64,000 nt of DNA from Adiantum capillus-veneris (GCA_014529385.2 CM043955.1:139303108-139367107); one strand, 5' to 3'; counted from the stretch's first letter, positions 52,236-63,673 are shown. Made by a program: numbers and translations. The notes: generated by a model from the sequence alone, not told the origin.

Positions 52236-52514
52236 CTGTATGTACTGTCACAACGCAACAAACACGCTCAGTGATCATGATTTGATAAATTTCAAATTCA
52301 AGCGAATTATATTCTAATACTACAATTCGTGTTGTAATATTTTTAGCTAAGACTGTAAATGAATAAAAATGATTTTTGTGCACACAAAATTAATTTATGA
52401 ATTTATTGATACCAATTGATAATATAGAAGACCAGTAAATTTTCCGGTGCAATGTGCCATTTGGGTAATTGACGGGTGTCCAGATTGTAAGATAAGTAGA
52501 GCAATAGCCGGATA
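52236..52514 (-). other. Start of upstream SART3 intron
   Basis: AT-rich unique-looking sequence upstream of exon a, ending where LINE-2 similarity starts near 52515. I found no convincing earlier exon here. Confidence 0.5.
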
Positions 52515-53726
52515 CAGTGCCTCAAAAAATGTCTTGCTGGATGTTCTCGAGCTATTACATCAGCTAATGGGAGAGGCTGATCAGGAACTTCTTGTGGTTA
52601 GGGCGAGACACACAGTCGGCTCGGGCCTTGGTAGGTCATCACTTTACCTTGCTTTCAGGGAGGGTTGAGGATCATCGACCCAGCACGCCAAAGCAGAGCC
52701 CTACTTCGGAAGCTTGTGGTGAGAGGACTTCTTCCAGGGGAGGAACCTTGGAAGGAACTGTCCCTACACCACATTCGGGCCAGGGTCCCACAAACGAGCG
52801 GCCCATGGAGCCCTTTCACCCGCAGGATTTTGATTGAGATGCACAGAGTTGGCGTGAGCAAGAGATGGGAGGACCAGCCTGCTTTGATCTTGGGGGCCTT
52901 GAGCAGCACCAGCCCACATGCATTGAGGAGCCTTTGAGGTAGCCACTAGTTTTGGAACCCTATGTGTTAGGATATTGTAGAGGCTATACCTGCAGAGTAG
53001 CACATCCCTAGCTCCTTACTAGATGGGGCTTTTATGTGACTGGAGGTCCTTATTGCAGTTAGGGCTTGCTCAGTCACAAATTCTTGCCTGTTCTTTGAGG
53101 TTCAGAGGGAGGGTCGCCTCCATAGTCACTGTCGAGGCGTTAGAGGTGGGTGAGTGTTGTTTTCAAGGGATTAGAGTTGTCGGCATCAGTGAGAGGACTT
53201 GTGTCAGACCCCGACCCATCGGATCTTGAGTCAGGACATTAACGGCTCTAGGCTTGCCCTCTGGCACAAGTGCAATGGGACTGGGGGGAGTGGTTTTGGC
53301 AGAATCCCTTAACTCCAGTCGATCACCCGGGGACCCCTTTCTTTCAGTACACAACTCAGCTGGGTTGTCACATACTACCAGAGCGGGGAGAGGCTCGTCT
53401 TGCTATAGCCATTCATCGGCAAGAAGGTCTCACGTCTGAGTTCTTGGCAGGCTTCTGGAAGCACTTAAGAGACAGCAAATAGCCGAGGTGAATTACCATG
53501 TTCCAGACTCTTCCAGTGGCTGGTTGCAGATCGAGCTACTACAGTCGATAGTTGGTTGGTGCACAACGGCCTCTCAGTAGTGTGCACCACCTGCGACCGC
53601 GCACTGGAGCCTCAGCATCACAGCCCGTGGAACGGCCCCATGGCACAGCAGGTTTAGCTTCGGGTTCTTCGGCAGATGCCTACACTCTCTACAGCCAGCC
53701 AGTACACTTGGGGTGCTGCAGCTTAC
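52515..53726 (+). mobile_element. LINE-2 copy c, truncated at both ends
   Basis: Matches the ORF2 C-terminal part of copies a and b (from ...CTTGCTGGATGTTCTCGAG to GTACACTTGGGGTGCTGC). Frames such as RIIDPARQSRALLRKLVVRG and VRGLLPGEEPWKELSLHHIR are broken. Its 3' end is lost where family B sequence begins. Confidence 0.82.
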
Positions 53727-53872
53727 TAACAATCGCCATGGCTAATAAGTCCGTAGTCAGAGCACGAAGATAAAATTTCCAATGAGCTTTGGAAGTGCGA
53801 TCTTGCTCCATCTGCTCTTTGGTAGGACCGGTGTGCTTTCAGAAAAGCACACGCTTGATGCTCTGATACCAC

Positions 53873-54534
53873 TATCAACAAGACGGGCACCACATGCCAA
53901 AAGAAAAGAACAGACTGAACAAACTTTTGGCACTTCAATAACTCAACTGAAAGAGAGAGAGACAACACGCGGCACGGAGTGGCGGAATTCCACCCCAGAG
54001 AGTATTGGAATTTGGCCCCAAACCTTGGCGCCCCTTTTGGTATTTCTTTACATTGCATCAACACACTACAAGCCGGTGCTCCACGCTCTGTACCTTCTCC
54101 CAGAAGAGTGCCAGAGAATGAGCCCTAGCCTCATATTTAAAGGCCCTTGGCCATTAAAAGCAAGCATTTGGTCCAAAAGCAATGCCCAAAAGCTGCCAGT
54201 GTTAAATCACGGAAATCTTTACAATTGCCACTCAGCAGTCAGCGCAAAACGCGAAAATCCGTACACGCTGCCACGTCAACATGTCAGCACAATGTTCGGG
54301 CTGTCCAACAGCTACCACGTCAGCAGCAGTTGCGCAAATCTTTGTGTGTGTGTGTGTGTGTCCTGCTTTATTTTAATTCCTTTACGTCGCTTGGGCCCCA
54401 TCGAACGGGGTCCCATAAGTTGGTACGACTTCCTCTTCTACTGTTGCTTGTTCTTCTTAGGGTTTGAGCCCCTTGGCCGGGATCTGCAAGTTGGCTCCTT
54501 TCTTCAAGGCTTGACACGTCAGCAGTTTGTGACA
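53873..54534 (-). repeat. Family B LTR 1 (662 bp)
   Basis: TATCAACAAGACGGG...CAGTTTGTGACA; PBS side to the left (TGGTATCAGAGC on the minus strand) and polypurine tract to the right. It includes a (GT)n run at 54343-54361, TGACGTGG-type motifs, and the conserved motif at 54011-54050. Confidence 0.87.
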
Positions 54535-55619
54535 TCCCCCCTTCTTGAAAGAAAGTAACCGTCCGTGATTACAGCATATCTGCAATACAACTCGAGTTAG
54601 CTCAAAAATTTCCGAGGGTCATTCCGACGGATAATCCAAGGGACAATCAGTTTGCTCTGTTTGTTAAAGAGTTGGCTTCTCCCTTCGGCTCTTTTGATGA
54701 AGGAGTTGGCTTCTCCTTTCGTCCAGATCGGAACTCTTCATATTCCTGCGTAGTAAGATTAGTCATCACACCCAGACTGCACCGATCTTCCACGGGTGTC
54801 TTGATGCACGAAAATTACATACCCACGCAATCTCATCCAATTGAAAAATTCAGTGGTTGGCAACACTGCAACACAAATGCTCACATATGCATGTTACAAG
54901 ACATAACAACATAAAGTCACCGATGAACACTCCCCCCGCAAGTACCCATCCAGGTCCGGCCATGAGCTGTTCAACAACTCCCTCATCACTCCTCAAGCAA
55001 ATAACCTAAAAAGGTCCGGGCCATGAGATATAGAGGCCTTTTACAACCAAACGCCCCCCAGACTGCAGCCTGCGTCGTTTAAAGGTGTTGAGTGTAAGGA
55101 CTACTCAAACTTCTTAATACCTCCCCCGCAAATAACCATCCAGGTCCGGGCCATAAGTAAAAACAACACTTTTCAATCGTTCATCCATACTCCCCCGCAA
55201 ATAACCACAAGGGTGCGAACCATGAGTATGAACAAGCATTCTCAAACATTATTTCTCACTACTCCAACCGGGAGTAAAAATCACCAATCATTGAAACCAG
55301 TATTAAAACCAAATTCAGACAATTCAAATCGGCACCAAAACAGGTTCAAAATAGATACCATCCATTTTAAACAATTCCAAACAGGATCACCAAACAAGTT
55401 CCAAACAGAACTCAAACCTAAAATGCAATCTCGACGTCAGTCGAGCTCAAAAAGTCGATTGACTTTCCATCTTGAAACCTGCACCAAAAATTAGGGTTAG
55501 GTTCCTTCCATAAGGTCGTAGCCAACCACGACATGGTCCATAAGCGCTTGAATAGTCGAAGCAAGCCTCGACAGACAGTGTTCCTATGGCGGTGATGGTA
55601 GTCCCAAGACATAGAAAAT
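54535..55619 (-). other. Family B 3' internal non-coding region
   Basis: Begins with the polypurine tract (TCCCCCCTTCTTGAAAG). It contains imperfect direct repeats of AGAGTTGGCTTCTCC..CGG, and four copies of a CCGCAAATAACC/GGTCCGGGCCATGAG unit (54930-55240). It then matches 4167-4600. No gene. Confidence 0.7.
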
Positions 55620-56135
55620 CACACTAGACCTCCAAGGTTATCATCTTGAGAAGAGACACCTGGTCAGAGATGTCCAAAAATTTCAAGTCGTAATCTGCTA
55701 GGGTTTCCGTGGCAAGCATTTCAGGATACCCCACTCTGCCAAAAGTTGCACTCCGAAGGAAGATGTCAGAAACCATACAACTTCGGGCAAAAATTTTCTT
55801 GAAAGCTTGCCAAGTGCTTGGAGTGTGAGGCTTGGTAGCTATAGACTTCCACACCTGCATGGCACTGCTTTTGAGAACAAGAGCGACTCGAAACAAATCT
55901 TCGATTCTTCTCTTGCAAGTGATCTTTTTTTAACTTATGCCCTGTAAGACATGAGTGGTGAAGACGAGAGCGCGCCCGATGCGCGATGAAGTAAGGGTGG
56001 GAGTGGCTAATAAGTCCGTGGTCGGAGCACGAAGATAAAATTTCCAATGAGCTTTGGAAGTGCGATCTTGCTCCGTCTGCTCTTTGAAAGGACCGGTGTG
56101 CTTTCAGAAAAGCACACCTGATGCTCTCATACCAC
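55620..56135 (-). pseudogene. Family B gag fragment and leader
   Basis: 55624-55896 is open for 90 codons: MFRVALVLKSSAMQVWKSIA, TPSTWQAFKKIFARSCMVSD and GYPEMLATETLADYDLKFLD. This is a retrotransposon gag core cut short by non-coding sequence. The leader and PBS (56123-56134, TGGTATGAGAGC on the minus strand) follow. The same gag/non-coding junction is present in the nest copy (4600/16267). Confidence 0.75.
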
Positions 56136-56797
56136 TATCACAAGACCGGCACCACCTCCAATAGAAAAGAACAGACTGAACAAACTTTTATCACTTCAAT
56201 AACTGAATTGAAGGAGAGAGAGAGAGAGAGAGAGAGAGACAACACGCGACACGGAGTCGCGGAATTCCACCCCAGAGAGTATTGGCCCCAAACCTTGGCG
56301 CCCCTTTCGGTATTTGTTTATCAAGCCGGTACTCCACGCTCTGTACCTTCTCCTAGAAGAGTCCCAAAGAATGATCTCTAGCCTCATATTTAAAGGCCCT
56401 TGGCCATTAAAAGCATTTACAGTGAAAAGCTTCAAACTCAAAAGCATCTCGTCCAAAAGCGATGCCCAAAAGCTGCCAGCGTTAAATCAAAGGAAATCCT
56501 TACAACTACCACGTCAGCAGTCAGTACAAAACGCGAAAATCCGTACATGCTGCCACGTCAACATGTCAGTCCAATTTCCGAGCTGTCCAACAGCTGCTAC
56601 GCAAGTTTGTCTGTGTGTGTCGGTCTTGCTTTATTTTGATTCCTTTATGTCACTTGGGCCCCATCGAACAGGGACCGATAAGTTGGTAGGACTTCTTCTT
56701 CTAGTGTTGCTTGTTCTTCTTAGGGTTTAGGCCCCTTGGCAAGGATCTGCAAGTTGGCTCCATTCATCAGGGCTTGACACGTAAGCAGTTTGTGACA
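56136..56797 (-). repeat. Family B LTR 2 (662 bp)
   Basis: Same length as LTR 1 with visible substitutions and small indels; a (GA)n run at 56215-56239; conserved motif at 56282-56320; ends TTTGTGACA before the polypurine tract. Confidence 0.87.
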
Positions 56798-57005
56798 TCC
56801 CCCCTTCTTGAAAAAAGTAACCGTCCGCGATTACAGCATATCTGCAATACAACTCGAGTTGGCTCAAAAATTTCCAAGGGTCATTCCGAGGGATAATCCG
56901 AGGGACAATCAGTTTGCTCTTTTTGATAAAGAGTTGGCTTCTCCCTTCGGCTCTTTCGATCAAGGAGTTGGCTTCTCCTTTCGTCCAGATCGGCATACAT
57001 GAACG

Positions 57006-57355
57006 GCTAGTATGTCTCCGGGCTAGCCACCCATGCATACACGCATATAGGCTGCATTGTCTGGCCGCTCGGTTTTTGGACCGGCCGCCTGGTCATTTGT
57101 CCAAGCTCGCTCACACAGGTACATCCACTGGTCGTGGGTTTTTCCCTTGAGGTAGGTCGTGGGTTTTTGCCCGACCTCAACCTGGACCCATTATATATAT
57201 AGGGTGCCAGGGTGGCTCTTGTCATTATGTATTGTTCAGCCCTTGGCTACAGCTACATAGAGAGAGTGGGGGGCTGATCGCCCTCCCCTTCCACATGCGT
57301 TTGTGTCTCTTGTCTCTCTCTCTCTCTCCTCACCTACCACTTCCGCACACTTCTC
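57006..57355 (+). promoter_or_regulatory. Unidentified TATA-bearing, LTR-like segment
   Basis: GC-rich with GGTCGTGGGTTTTT repeated twice (near 57130 and 57155), a clear TATA run (CATTATATATATAGGG, about 57188), then a CT-rich stretch. Gypsy RT sequence resumes at AAAGGGACTCC near 57358. It could be a solo LTR or TRIM-like element; ends and duplication were not identified. Confidence 0.4.
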
Positions 57356-57874
57356 ACAAAAGGGACTCCTTTCTAAGTCAATAAATGCAAAGGTGAAGCT
57401 ATCTCTGCAAACTTCCGAATGAACCACCAATAATAAGAGCACAAGCCCAAAAAGCTGCGAACTTCGTGAACATTCTTTAGGTCAAGCCAATCGCAGATAG
57501 TCTCAATTTTGGCCAGGTCCATCTGTACTCCTTCTGTTGAGATAATGTGTCCCAAGAAATGTATCTCCAGTAAGAAAAACTCGCTCTTTTTGGCATTAAT
57601 AACCAATCTATACTTGCGCAATGCTTGAAAGACCTGTTAGCAGATGGTGTCGGTGCTCTATGCAGGAGTCCATTCTTCATCCTTGTCCCGGGTAAGAAAA
57701 CTCGCTCTTTTTGGCATTAATAACCAATCTATACTTGCGCAATGCTTGAAAGACCTGTAGCAAATGGTGTCGTTGCTCTATGCATGAGTCCATTCTTCAT
57801 CTAACTTCATCCTTGGAAAAAACTATAATGTCGTCAAAGAAAGTGTCGACAAAAGACCGATATTCTCGGAAAAT
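57356..57874 (-). pseudogene. Gypsy RT/RNase H fragment with internal tandem duplication
   Basis: Minus strand: VSTEGVQMDLAKIETICDWL, KNVHEVRSFLGLCSYYWWFI and INAKKSEFFLLEIHFLGHII. A ~118-bp stretch is repeated (57571-57692 and 57693-57809). The fragment ends in IFREYRSFVDTFFDDII where the family A LTR cut in at 57875. Confidence 0.8.
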
Positions 57875-58382
57875 TGTAACAGACTTGGACAATCCAAGTC
57901 AAGAATCAATCACGACAGCACCAAATAACCACTTCAAAACAATTCACAGATCACAATAGATTTGCACTGGCCCTGCAGAGTTCCGTGCCTGGAGATATTG
58001 GCCCCAAATACTGACGCCCCTTTCGGTATTTCTTTTTGTATTCATCAATTCAAAGTACGAGAGTGGCTTGGGATTCACTCTCAGGCTCTGCGTCTAGATG
58101 CTCTGAGAAGTGAGGCCCTCACCACTAATTTAAAGGTTACAAGGGATGCCCAAAAGCAGAGCCCCAAAAGCTTGAAAGCAAAAGCAAATTCTCTCTCTCT
58201 CTCAATGAGAGTTAAAATAAAGCAATTCAACTCTCTCTCTCATCCAAAATCCTTGCGTAGCAAAAAGCTAGGATTTGCGTCGCTCATCATTAAAATAAAA
58301 TAAAAATAAAAAAATTTAAAACGCCTCCGCGATTTCCGGAAATTAGGGTTTCTGCTGTCCGCCACGTCATCACTTTCTGACA
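57875..58382 (-). repeat. 3' LTR of family A copy 3 (508 bp)
   Basis: TGTAACAGACTTGG...CATCACTTTCTGACA, followed by the inverted polypurine tract. It carries one AATTAGGGTTTCTG, the single-copy counterpart of the array at 16045-16230. The conserved motif is at 57998-58037. Confidence 0.92.
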
Positions 58383-58399
58383 TACCCCCCTCTTGAAAG
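58383..58399 (-). promoter_or_regulatory. Polypurine tract of family A copy 3
   Basis: TACCCCCCTCTTGAAAG on the plus strand, the exact counterpart of 3151-3167 apart from one G. Confidence 0.88.
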
Positions 58400-58968
58400 C
58401 ATTGTAATGGACCGCGATTACGCTTGCAAAACCGACAAAATCCATAAACCGTCTTAGCAAACACTGACTGTTAGTACCTACGTACTAGGAACACACATCT
58501 AGCACATGTACAAAATCGACAGTCACATCACACGACATCACAAGACATCACATGACATTCAAAATTCATTCGGATCTTAGACCATGATTTATCGGCAATG
58601 TAGCTAGCAATCACATCTAGGTCCAATCGGGACCTCATCGATGTCCGATTGACTAACCCCTATTGCAACCATGTCTATTCGAGATCAAGTAGACCAAAAT
58701 GCTGTAGTCATTTCGTCTATCAGTTCCTACACTCAAAAGAAGTCAAGAACAAATTAGTATCATTATCAAGAATTCCATTTCATAAAGTCATCCAGCAGAA
58801 TACTGTCAGCTCTCGGTATCCCTGAAGCTCAAAGAGACATCAATGACTTTAGTATCAAAATCAAGGCATCTGTTGACAAAGGAGCGGAGTAACTCCCCTC
58901 TTGTGAATCCCACTGCACCAGATCTTCGGCCGAGCTGAATTTCTGGGTTCCGTTTGGAGTAGACTATG
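58400..58968 (-). other. Family A copy 3, 3' non-coding region
   Basis: Non-coding; contains CACACGACATCACAAGACATC repeats near 58530 and sequence shared with copies 1, 2 and A'. Confidence 0.7.
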
Positions 58969-60433
58969 CTAAACCAAAACATCGAGGTAAAGTTTCACAA
59001 TCCGAGGAGTATCTGCTAGGTCCTCCTCCTCCATCCGCTTCGCATCAATTGCACGAAATTTCTTGAACTTAACCAAGAACCGCCTTCGGACTTTACCTTT
59101 CTTCGTATCCGTATGTGCCAAAATCTGTTCAGAAACAAGGGTCTCCTCGTTTTCTTCTACTGCGGGTTGCTCATCAGGCTCCCCATCATCAAGCACATCA
59201 CCCTTAACAGGTTTCAAGAGACTCACATGCAATGCATTGTGAATCCTTCAAGTATCTGGCAGTTTCAATCGGAAGGAGACATCATTTATCTTTTCAGTAA
59301 TCTGGAAAGGTCCGTAGTATAGCATACTAAGCTTTGGAAAAAGCCTCTCCTTTCCCTTTTTCTTTCTCAGGCGTGCCTTCTCAAAAGTAAGAGCACCCAA
59401 TCATCCTCCTTCAGTTTCAAGTCACGACGATGGCGATCCGCTGCCTTTTTCTGTCGTTCTTGAGACTTCTGCAAAGTCTCGCGAACCTTGGCAAAAGCCA
59501 TATCCAAATCTCGCGAATATTCATCCGCTTCAAATATCTAATCTTTTGTGCTCAGGAAGGATGGAAGCTTCGCAGCACTTTCAACAATCTCAAATGGCGT
59601 CTTCCCCGTCGAAGAGTGTATCTTGTTATTGTAGGCAAATTCCACAAAAGGTAAGTTCTTTTCCCATTGAGTCTTCTGATCCGAGATACAAGACTTCAAT
59701 AAATCTAAAACCACTGAATTGGCAATGCAGATTGCCCGTCAGTCTGCAAGTGGAACGATGACGAGAACTACAACCGCGTGCCAATGTTCTCCCAAATTGC
59801 CTTCCAAAACAAACTCATAAATCTGGGGTCTCTGTCGGAGACAATCGTCTCAGACGTGCCATGTAATCAAAAAATCATTGTGATCATTCTATGTTCTCAG
59901 GAGATCAAAAATGAAATCCGTTTCAATATTTTCCTAGGGGCGAGTGGGTATGGGTAAAGGCTCTAACAATTCCTGTGTCTTATGGCTGTCAAACTTGACC
60001 TTTTGGCATACTGCGCACAAACTCTTCCACATCCTTTTGAGTCTCGTCCAAGAGAAGTATCTCTCTACTCCTTCATGGTGGTAGCAATGCCGCGGTGACC
60101 CGTAAAAGGTGGACAGTGGCATTCAGTCATAACCTTTTTCCGCAATGGTTGTGTAACGGACAACATAGTCTTTCTCATCAAGTAGCCTTCCTGAAGGGAG
60201 TATCCAGCTACTGTCTCCCCATCCCGTATCCGTGTGAAAATATCTGCAAAATCTGTATCTGTGGCATACTGATCGACCATATCCTCGAAGCTCCTATGAT
60301 GTATCGCGGAAATAGCCGGAACCAACGGCTTTCGAGACAAAGCATCTGCCACCACATTCTTTTGTCCCTGCACATGGACAATCTGGAAGTGAAACTGTGA
60401 CAAGATGTTCGCCCACCGCATCTGCTTTTCCAA
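58969..60433 (-). pseudogene. Gypsy integrase and chromodomain remnant (copy 3)
   Basis: Right to left: VQGQKNVVADALSRKPLVPA and DMVDQYATDTDFADIFTRIR, the zinc part HCPPFTGHRGIATTMKE (60065-60433), QKVKFDSHKTQELLEPLP (59934-60122), core pieces to about 59600, C-terminal HRRDLKLKEDDW-like sequence near 59400, and the chromodomain end LLKPVKGDVLDDGEPDEQPA / VRRRFLVKFKKFRAIDAKRM (58969-59232). Frameshifts near 60065, 59900 and 59300. Confidence 0.85.
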
Positions 60434-61560
60434 AAGCTGCTCCTATGGCAAGAAGCAGCGCAAACTCTGATGGTCTGTAAAGACAGTAAAATCAGCTCCG
60501 AGTAGGTAATGCCGCCACTAAGTAAGAGCATGGATAACCACCAAAAGCTCTTTCTCATAAATCTGTGTTGTCATCTCCGGCCTAGAGAACAATCGGCTCT
60601 CGTAAGCAATGACCTGGCCTTCTTGCATCAAGACCACACCCAGACTACGACCATAAGCATCACAAAATACTTCAAATGACTTCTGCAAGTCCGGCAAAGT
60701 GAAAACTGGTCCCGTAGTCAATTTCTCTTTCAATGTCTGAAAGCTAGTCACCTTTGTGGATCCCCACGAGAAAGGGACTCCTTTCTGTATCAAGATATGC
60801 AAAGGGGAAGCAACCTCTGCAAACTTTCGAATGAATCGTCTGCAGTACGAACACACTCCCAAGAAGCTTTCAACTTCATGGACATTCTTCAAATCGGGCC
60901 AATCACAGATAGTGTCTATCTTGGCCGGATCCATTTGCACTCTTGTTGTTGCTGAGACAAAGTGTCCCAAAAAAAATGTATCTCTGAAGCATATGATCTC
61001 TGTGTTCTGCTTCATTCTTGGAGAAAACAATGATATCATCAAAGAAAGTGCCAACAAATAGCTTGTACTCTTGAAAAATCATGTCCATCATCCGGTTAAA
61101 TGTCGCAGGAGCATTGGTTAAGCCAAAAGGCATCACCAAAAACTCAAATAACCCAAAAGTCGTCCGAAAGGCTGTCTTGTAGACGTCTCCCAACGTGATT
61201 CGGATATGATGATATCCACTCTTCAAGTCAATCCTGCTAAAGCACGAGGATCCTTGTAACCTGTCGAGTATATCATCGATCCTAGGAATCGGAAATCTGT
61301 TCTTGATGGTGATTTCCTTGAGAGTGCTATAATCGATACACATTCTCCAAGATTCGTCTTTCTTCAAATCCAATAACAGTGGAGAGCAATACGGTGAAGT
61401 ACTATGCTGGACAAGACCCTTTTCCAAGAGGTCTTTCATTGGTTCATAATCTTTTCATTCTGTACTCGGCTCACACGGTAAGGTGGCCGGTTCGGTGGCG
61501 TGCTTCCAGGTATCAGATCAATGGTTTGATCTTCAGGCCCTCTGAAAAGCAATCGGCATG
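60434..61560 (-). pseudogene. Gypsy RT and RNase H remnant (copy 3)
   Basis: RT 60903-61439: [80 protein letters not shown] and FFDDIIVFSKNEAEHRDHML, all motifs present. About 60 bp after this is lost (frame break near 61000). The RT thumb and RNase H follow (60518-61057): AKIDTICDWPDLKNVHEVES, LPDLQKSFEVFCDAYGRSLG and SRPEMTTQIYEKELLVVIHA. Confidence 0.9.
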
Positions 61561-62081
61561 AGTGTGGAGAAAAATCTTGGCGTTCTTTTGATCAGGTCAA
61601 AATATATTCAACCTTTATCCATCGTTCAGTTCTCTCCCAAAAGAATGAGTAAGAAACTGAAGCTCATCAAGTACAATCTCTAAGCCCTTCATTTATCAAA
61701 GTCGCTTTCTCGACCCGATAGTCAACCACGGCGTAGTTCTTGTGGTACCAAGGGATCCTGAGTAGAACGTCACTCGTGTGCCCTGAACACCCCTGTCATT
61801 GCAAACAAAGTTTGCCAATGCTCGGTGTAATGGCAACATCCCATCCAGGTGCCAGTCAAACTACCTCCGCCTGTGGCATCAGTCTGTCGGGCGTAATTCC
61901 AAATCAAGCCGCCAATTCCAAGTGAAAAGAAGTTGGCCTTGGCTCCTTCAAAAGAGCTTCCTGATCCTTCACGTTGCCCCAAAAGCGGCAAAGTTTGTAC
62001 TTTCATTCATTAGATTCGATGCCGGTCCCACGCCATGTGGTACCAGTTCTGCTTTTCTATCTGCCTTTTCTGCCACGTTCC
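61561..62081 (-). pseudogene. Gypsy protease region remnant (copy 3)
   Basis: The minus strand shows VLLRIPWYHKNYAVVDYRVE near 61700-61760, a retropepsin C-terminal motif (usually VLLGIPWYHKN), and a broken upstream part with possible TLVALLDSGA-like spacing. A family-typical LTDPRAYNALIDSGS start cannot be read cleanly because of stops. Confidence 0.6.
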
Positions 62082-63603
62082 TCAGCTGTTCTCAGGCCTG
62101 TCGTCGTCTTTATCATTCTGTTCTTTCTGTGCCTTTTTAGGGCACTTCGCAGAGATATGTCCATGTTCCCCGCATCCAAAGCACTTCTCCTCTCTGATTA
62201 AGCGAGCTCTCTCCTCGGAGTAAACTTGGGTTGTGCATCCTTTTTCTCTGGGTTGCTCTTTTTTCTTTCTACTTTCATTCCCAAAAGTCTGTTCGGCTCG
62301 TTGTGTCATGGCCTCATCTGTGGGGTAGGTCAGACTGCCAGAGTGAATGGCAAAGCCCCGCTTCGCATGACTCATCAACTCCTGAATAGAAGCTGACTTC
62401 TTTTCCAAGCAGTGATCTCGGATCTCTGTAGGTAGACCCAAGGTAAACCGCTCAATCTGTTCTCTGAACGAGATCTTCTTGAATGAAGAGGCGGGTAGAA
62501 AAGAGCTCCAGAATCTTTCATAGTAAGCATTGATTGTATCTTTCTTGGTCATCCGAAGATGGTTCCAAGCAGCTCGTATATCTCGTTCATATTCTTGCGT
62601 CAACTAAGAAGAAATAAAAAGCTTCTTAAATTTCAGCCATTTAACTGGCGCAGTCTTGTTTAAAAGAAGCATGGACCACCAAGTACGAGCATTCCCCTTA
62701 AAGTAAGAGGCAGCTCTCCGAATCTTGGAGTGCTCTGATTCGAGTCCTCCCGCGAAAGTGATGTCAAACTGCTGTATTAAAGACAATGCCTTCGAAGCAT
62801 CTGAGTATCCTGAAAAAGTATCAAACTTGATCGAGTGGCCACCTTCCTTAAACTCTCGGACTTTCTTGCTTTTATCTTCAAGAAAGTCATACTGGTTAGC
62901 TTTGTAAAAATTCTTCTTGTTCGCATAAAAGTTTGTCATCGAAATCTGAGCTGTCTGTAGACGAGTCCTCAATAGAACTGTCAGTCTCTGGGCGAGATGT
63001 AGCCTTCTTTGCCTTTTTCTTGCCCTTTTCAAAGCTTTGTTTCTTGCTTCGCTTTTTACCTTTTCTGTCTTCTTCGCTCGAATCTGAAGAGCTAGAAGAA
63101 CTGTCAGATGAAGAAGAAGAAGAAGAAGAACTGGGTACTCCTTCAAATCGAACACGCTTCTTCCGTTTCTTTGCCTTGTCAAAAGTTGACTGATGACCCA
63201 AATATCCTGGGAAATCAATGCCTTTCTTCTGCTTTTTGCCGTGCTTTTTGGCTTTCTTTTGCGCGTCAAAAAGCTGAGCAACCATGCATCAACCACCTCT
63301 TCTAATTCCTTCTCTGAATATTTCTTGTGAGCAGAAGGTTTCTTGAGAGTGGGTGTAGTGGTTTTCTGCCATTGCTCATGCACTTCTTGAAAAGAAGTCT
63401 CGCTCATATATTTTGTAAATTTTGGGTCCTTCGCAAAATTGAGCATCATCTTCGTTGCATCACCGATCAACTGGCGACGCTCCATCTCTCGCCGCTCCGC
63501 CTGAGTAGGCCGAGGCGGGCCATACTCTGCCGGAATCTTCGTTGTGATCCCTGCCCACATCTCCAGATGCAGAGGGAGTCGACTCATCCTTGTGTGAAGC
63601 CAT
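62082..63603 (-). pseudogene. Gypsy gag remnant (copy 3)
   Basis: Starts at ATG 63603 (MASHKDESTPSASGDVGRDH). After a frame change it reads EYGPPRPTQAERREMERRQL and AKDPKFTKYMSETSFQEVHE. A second change leads to a Lys/Ser-rich linker (62896-63285) with runs of Ser and Asp/Glu. The gag core is IKFDTFSGYSDASKALSLIQ, ARTWWSMLLLNKTAPVKWLK and NAYYERFWSSFLPASSFKKI. The CCHC knuckle is CFGCGEHGHISAKC near 62145-62190. Three frame breaks or stops make it non-coding. Confidence 0.87.
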
Positions 63604-63660
63604 AGGTGCCGCGGAAAAAAAATTGGGGATCGGATTTCTCGTAGAAGAGAAATCAGCCGT

Positions 63661-63672
63661 GCTCTGATACCA
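63661..63672 (-). promoter_or_regulatory. Primer-binding site of family A copy 3
   Basis: TGGTATCAGAGC on the minus strand, one base from the LTR; initiator tRNA-Met type. Confidence 0.9.
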
Positions 63673-63673
63673 C

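Larger units (their letters stand above)
53727..57005 (-). mobile_element. Family B tandem structure (leader, LTR, internal, LTR, 3' piece)
   Basis: Minus-strand order, shown left to right: leader plus PBS (53727-53872), LTR (53873-54534), polypurine tract plus a 1.6-kb internal region ending in gag, leader and PBS (54535-56135), LTR (56136-56797), then polypurine tract plus a second 3' internal piece (56798-57005). Each LTR has both a PBS side and a polypurine side, so at least two copies share LTRs. The internal region lacks protease, RT and integrase. Confidence 0.82.

Noticed and set aside
54926-55240. CRISPR-like array
   Set aside because: Four imperfect units with uneven spacing inside a retrotransposon of a eukaryotic genome; no cas-like genes.
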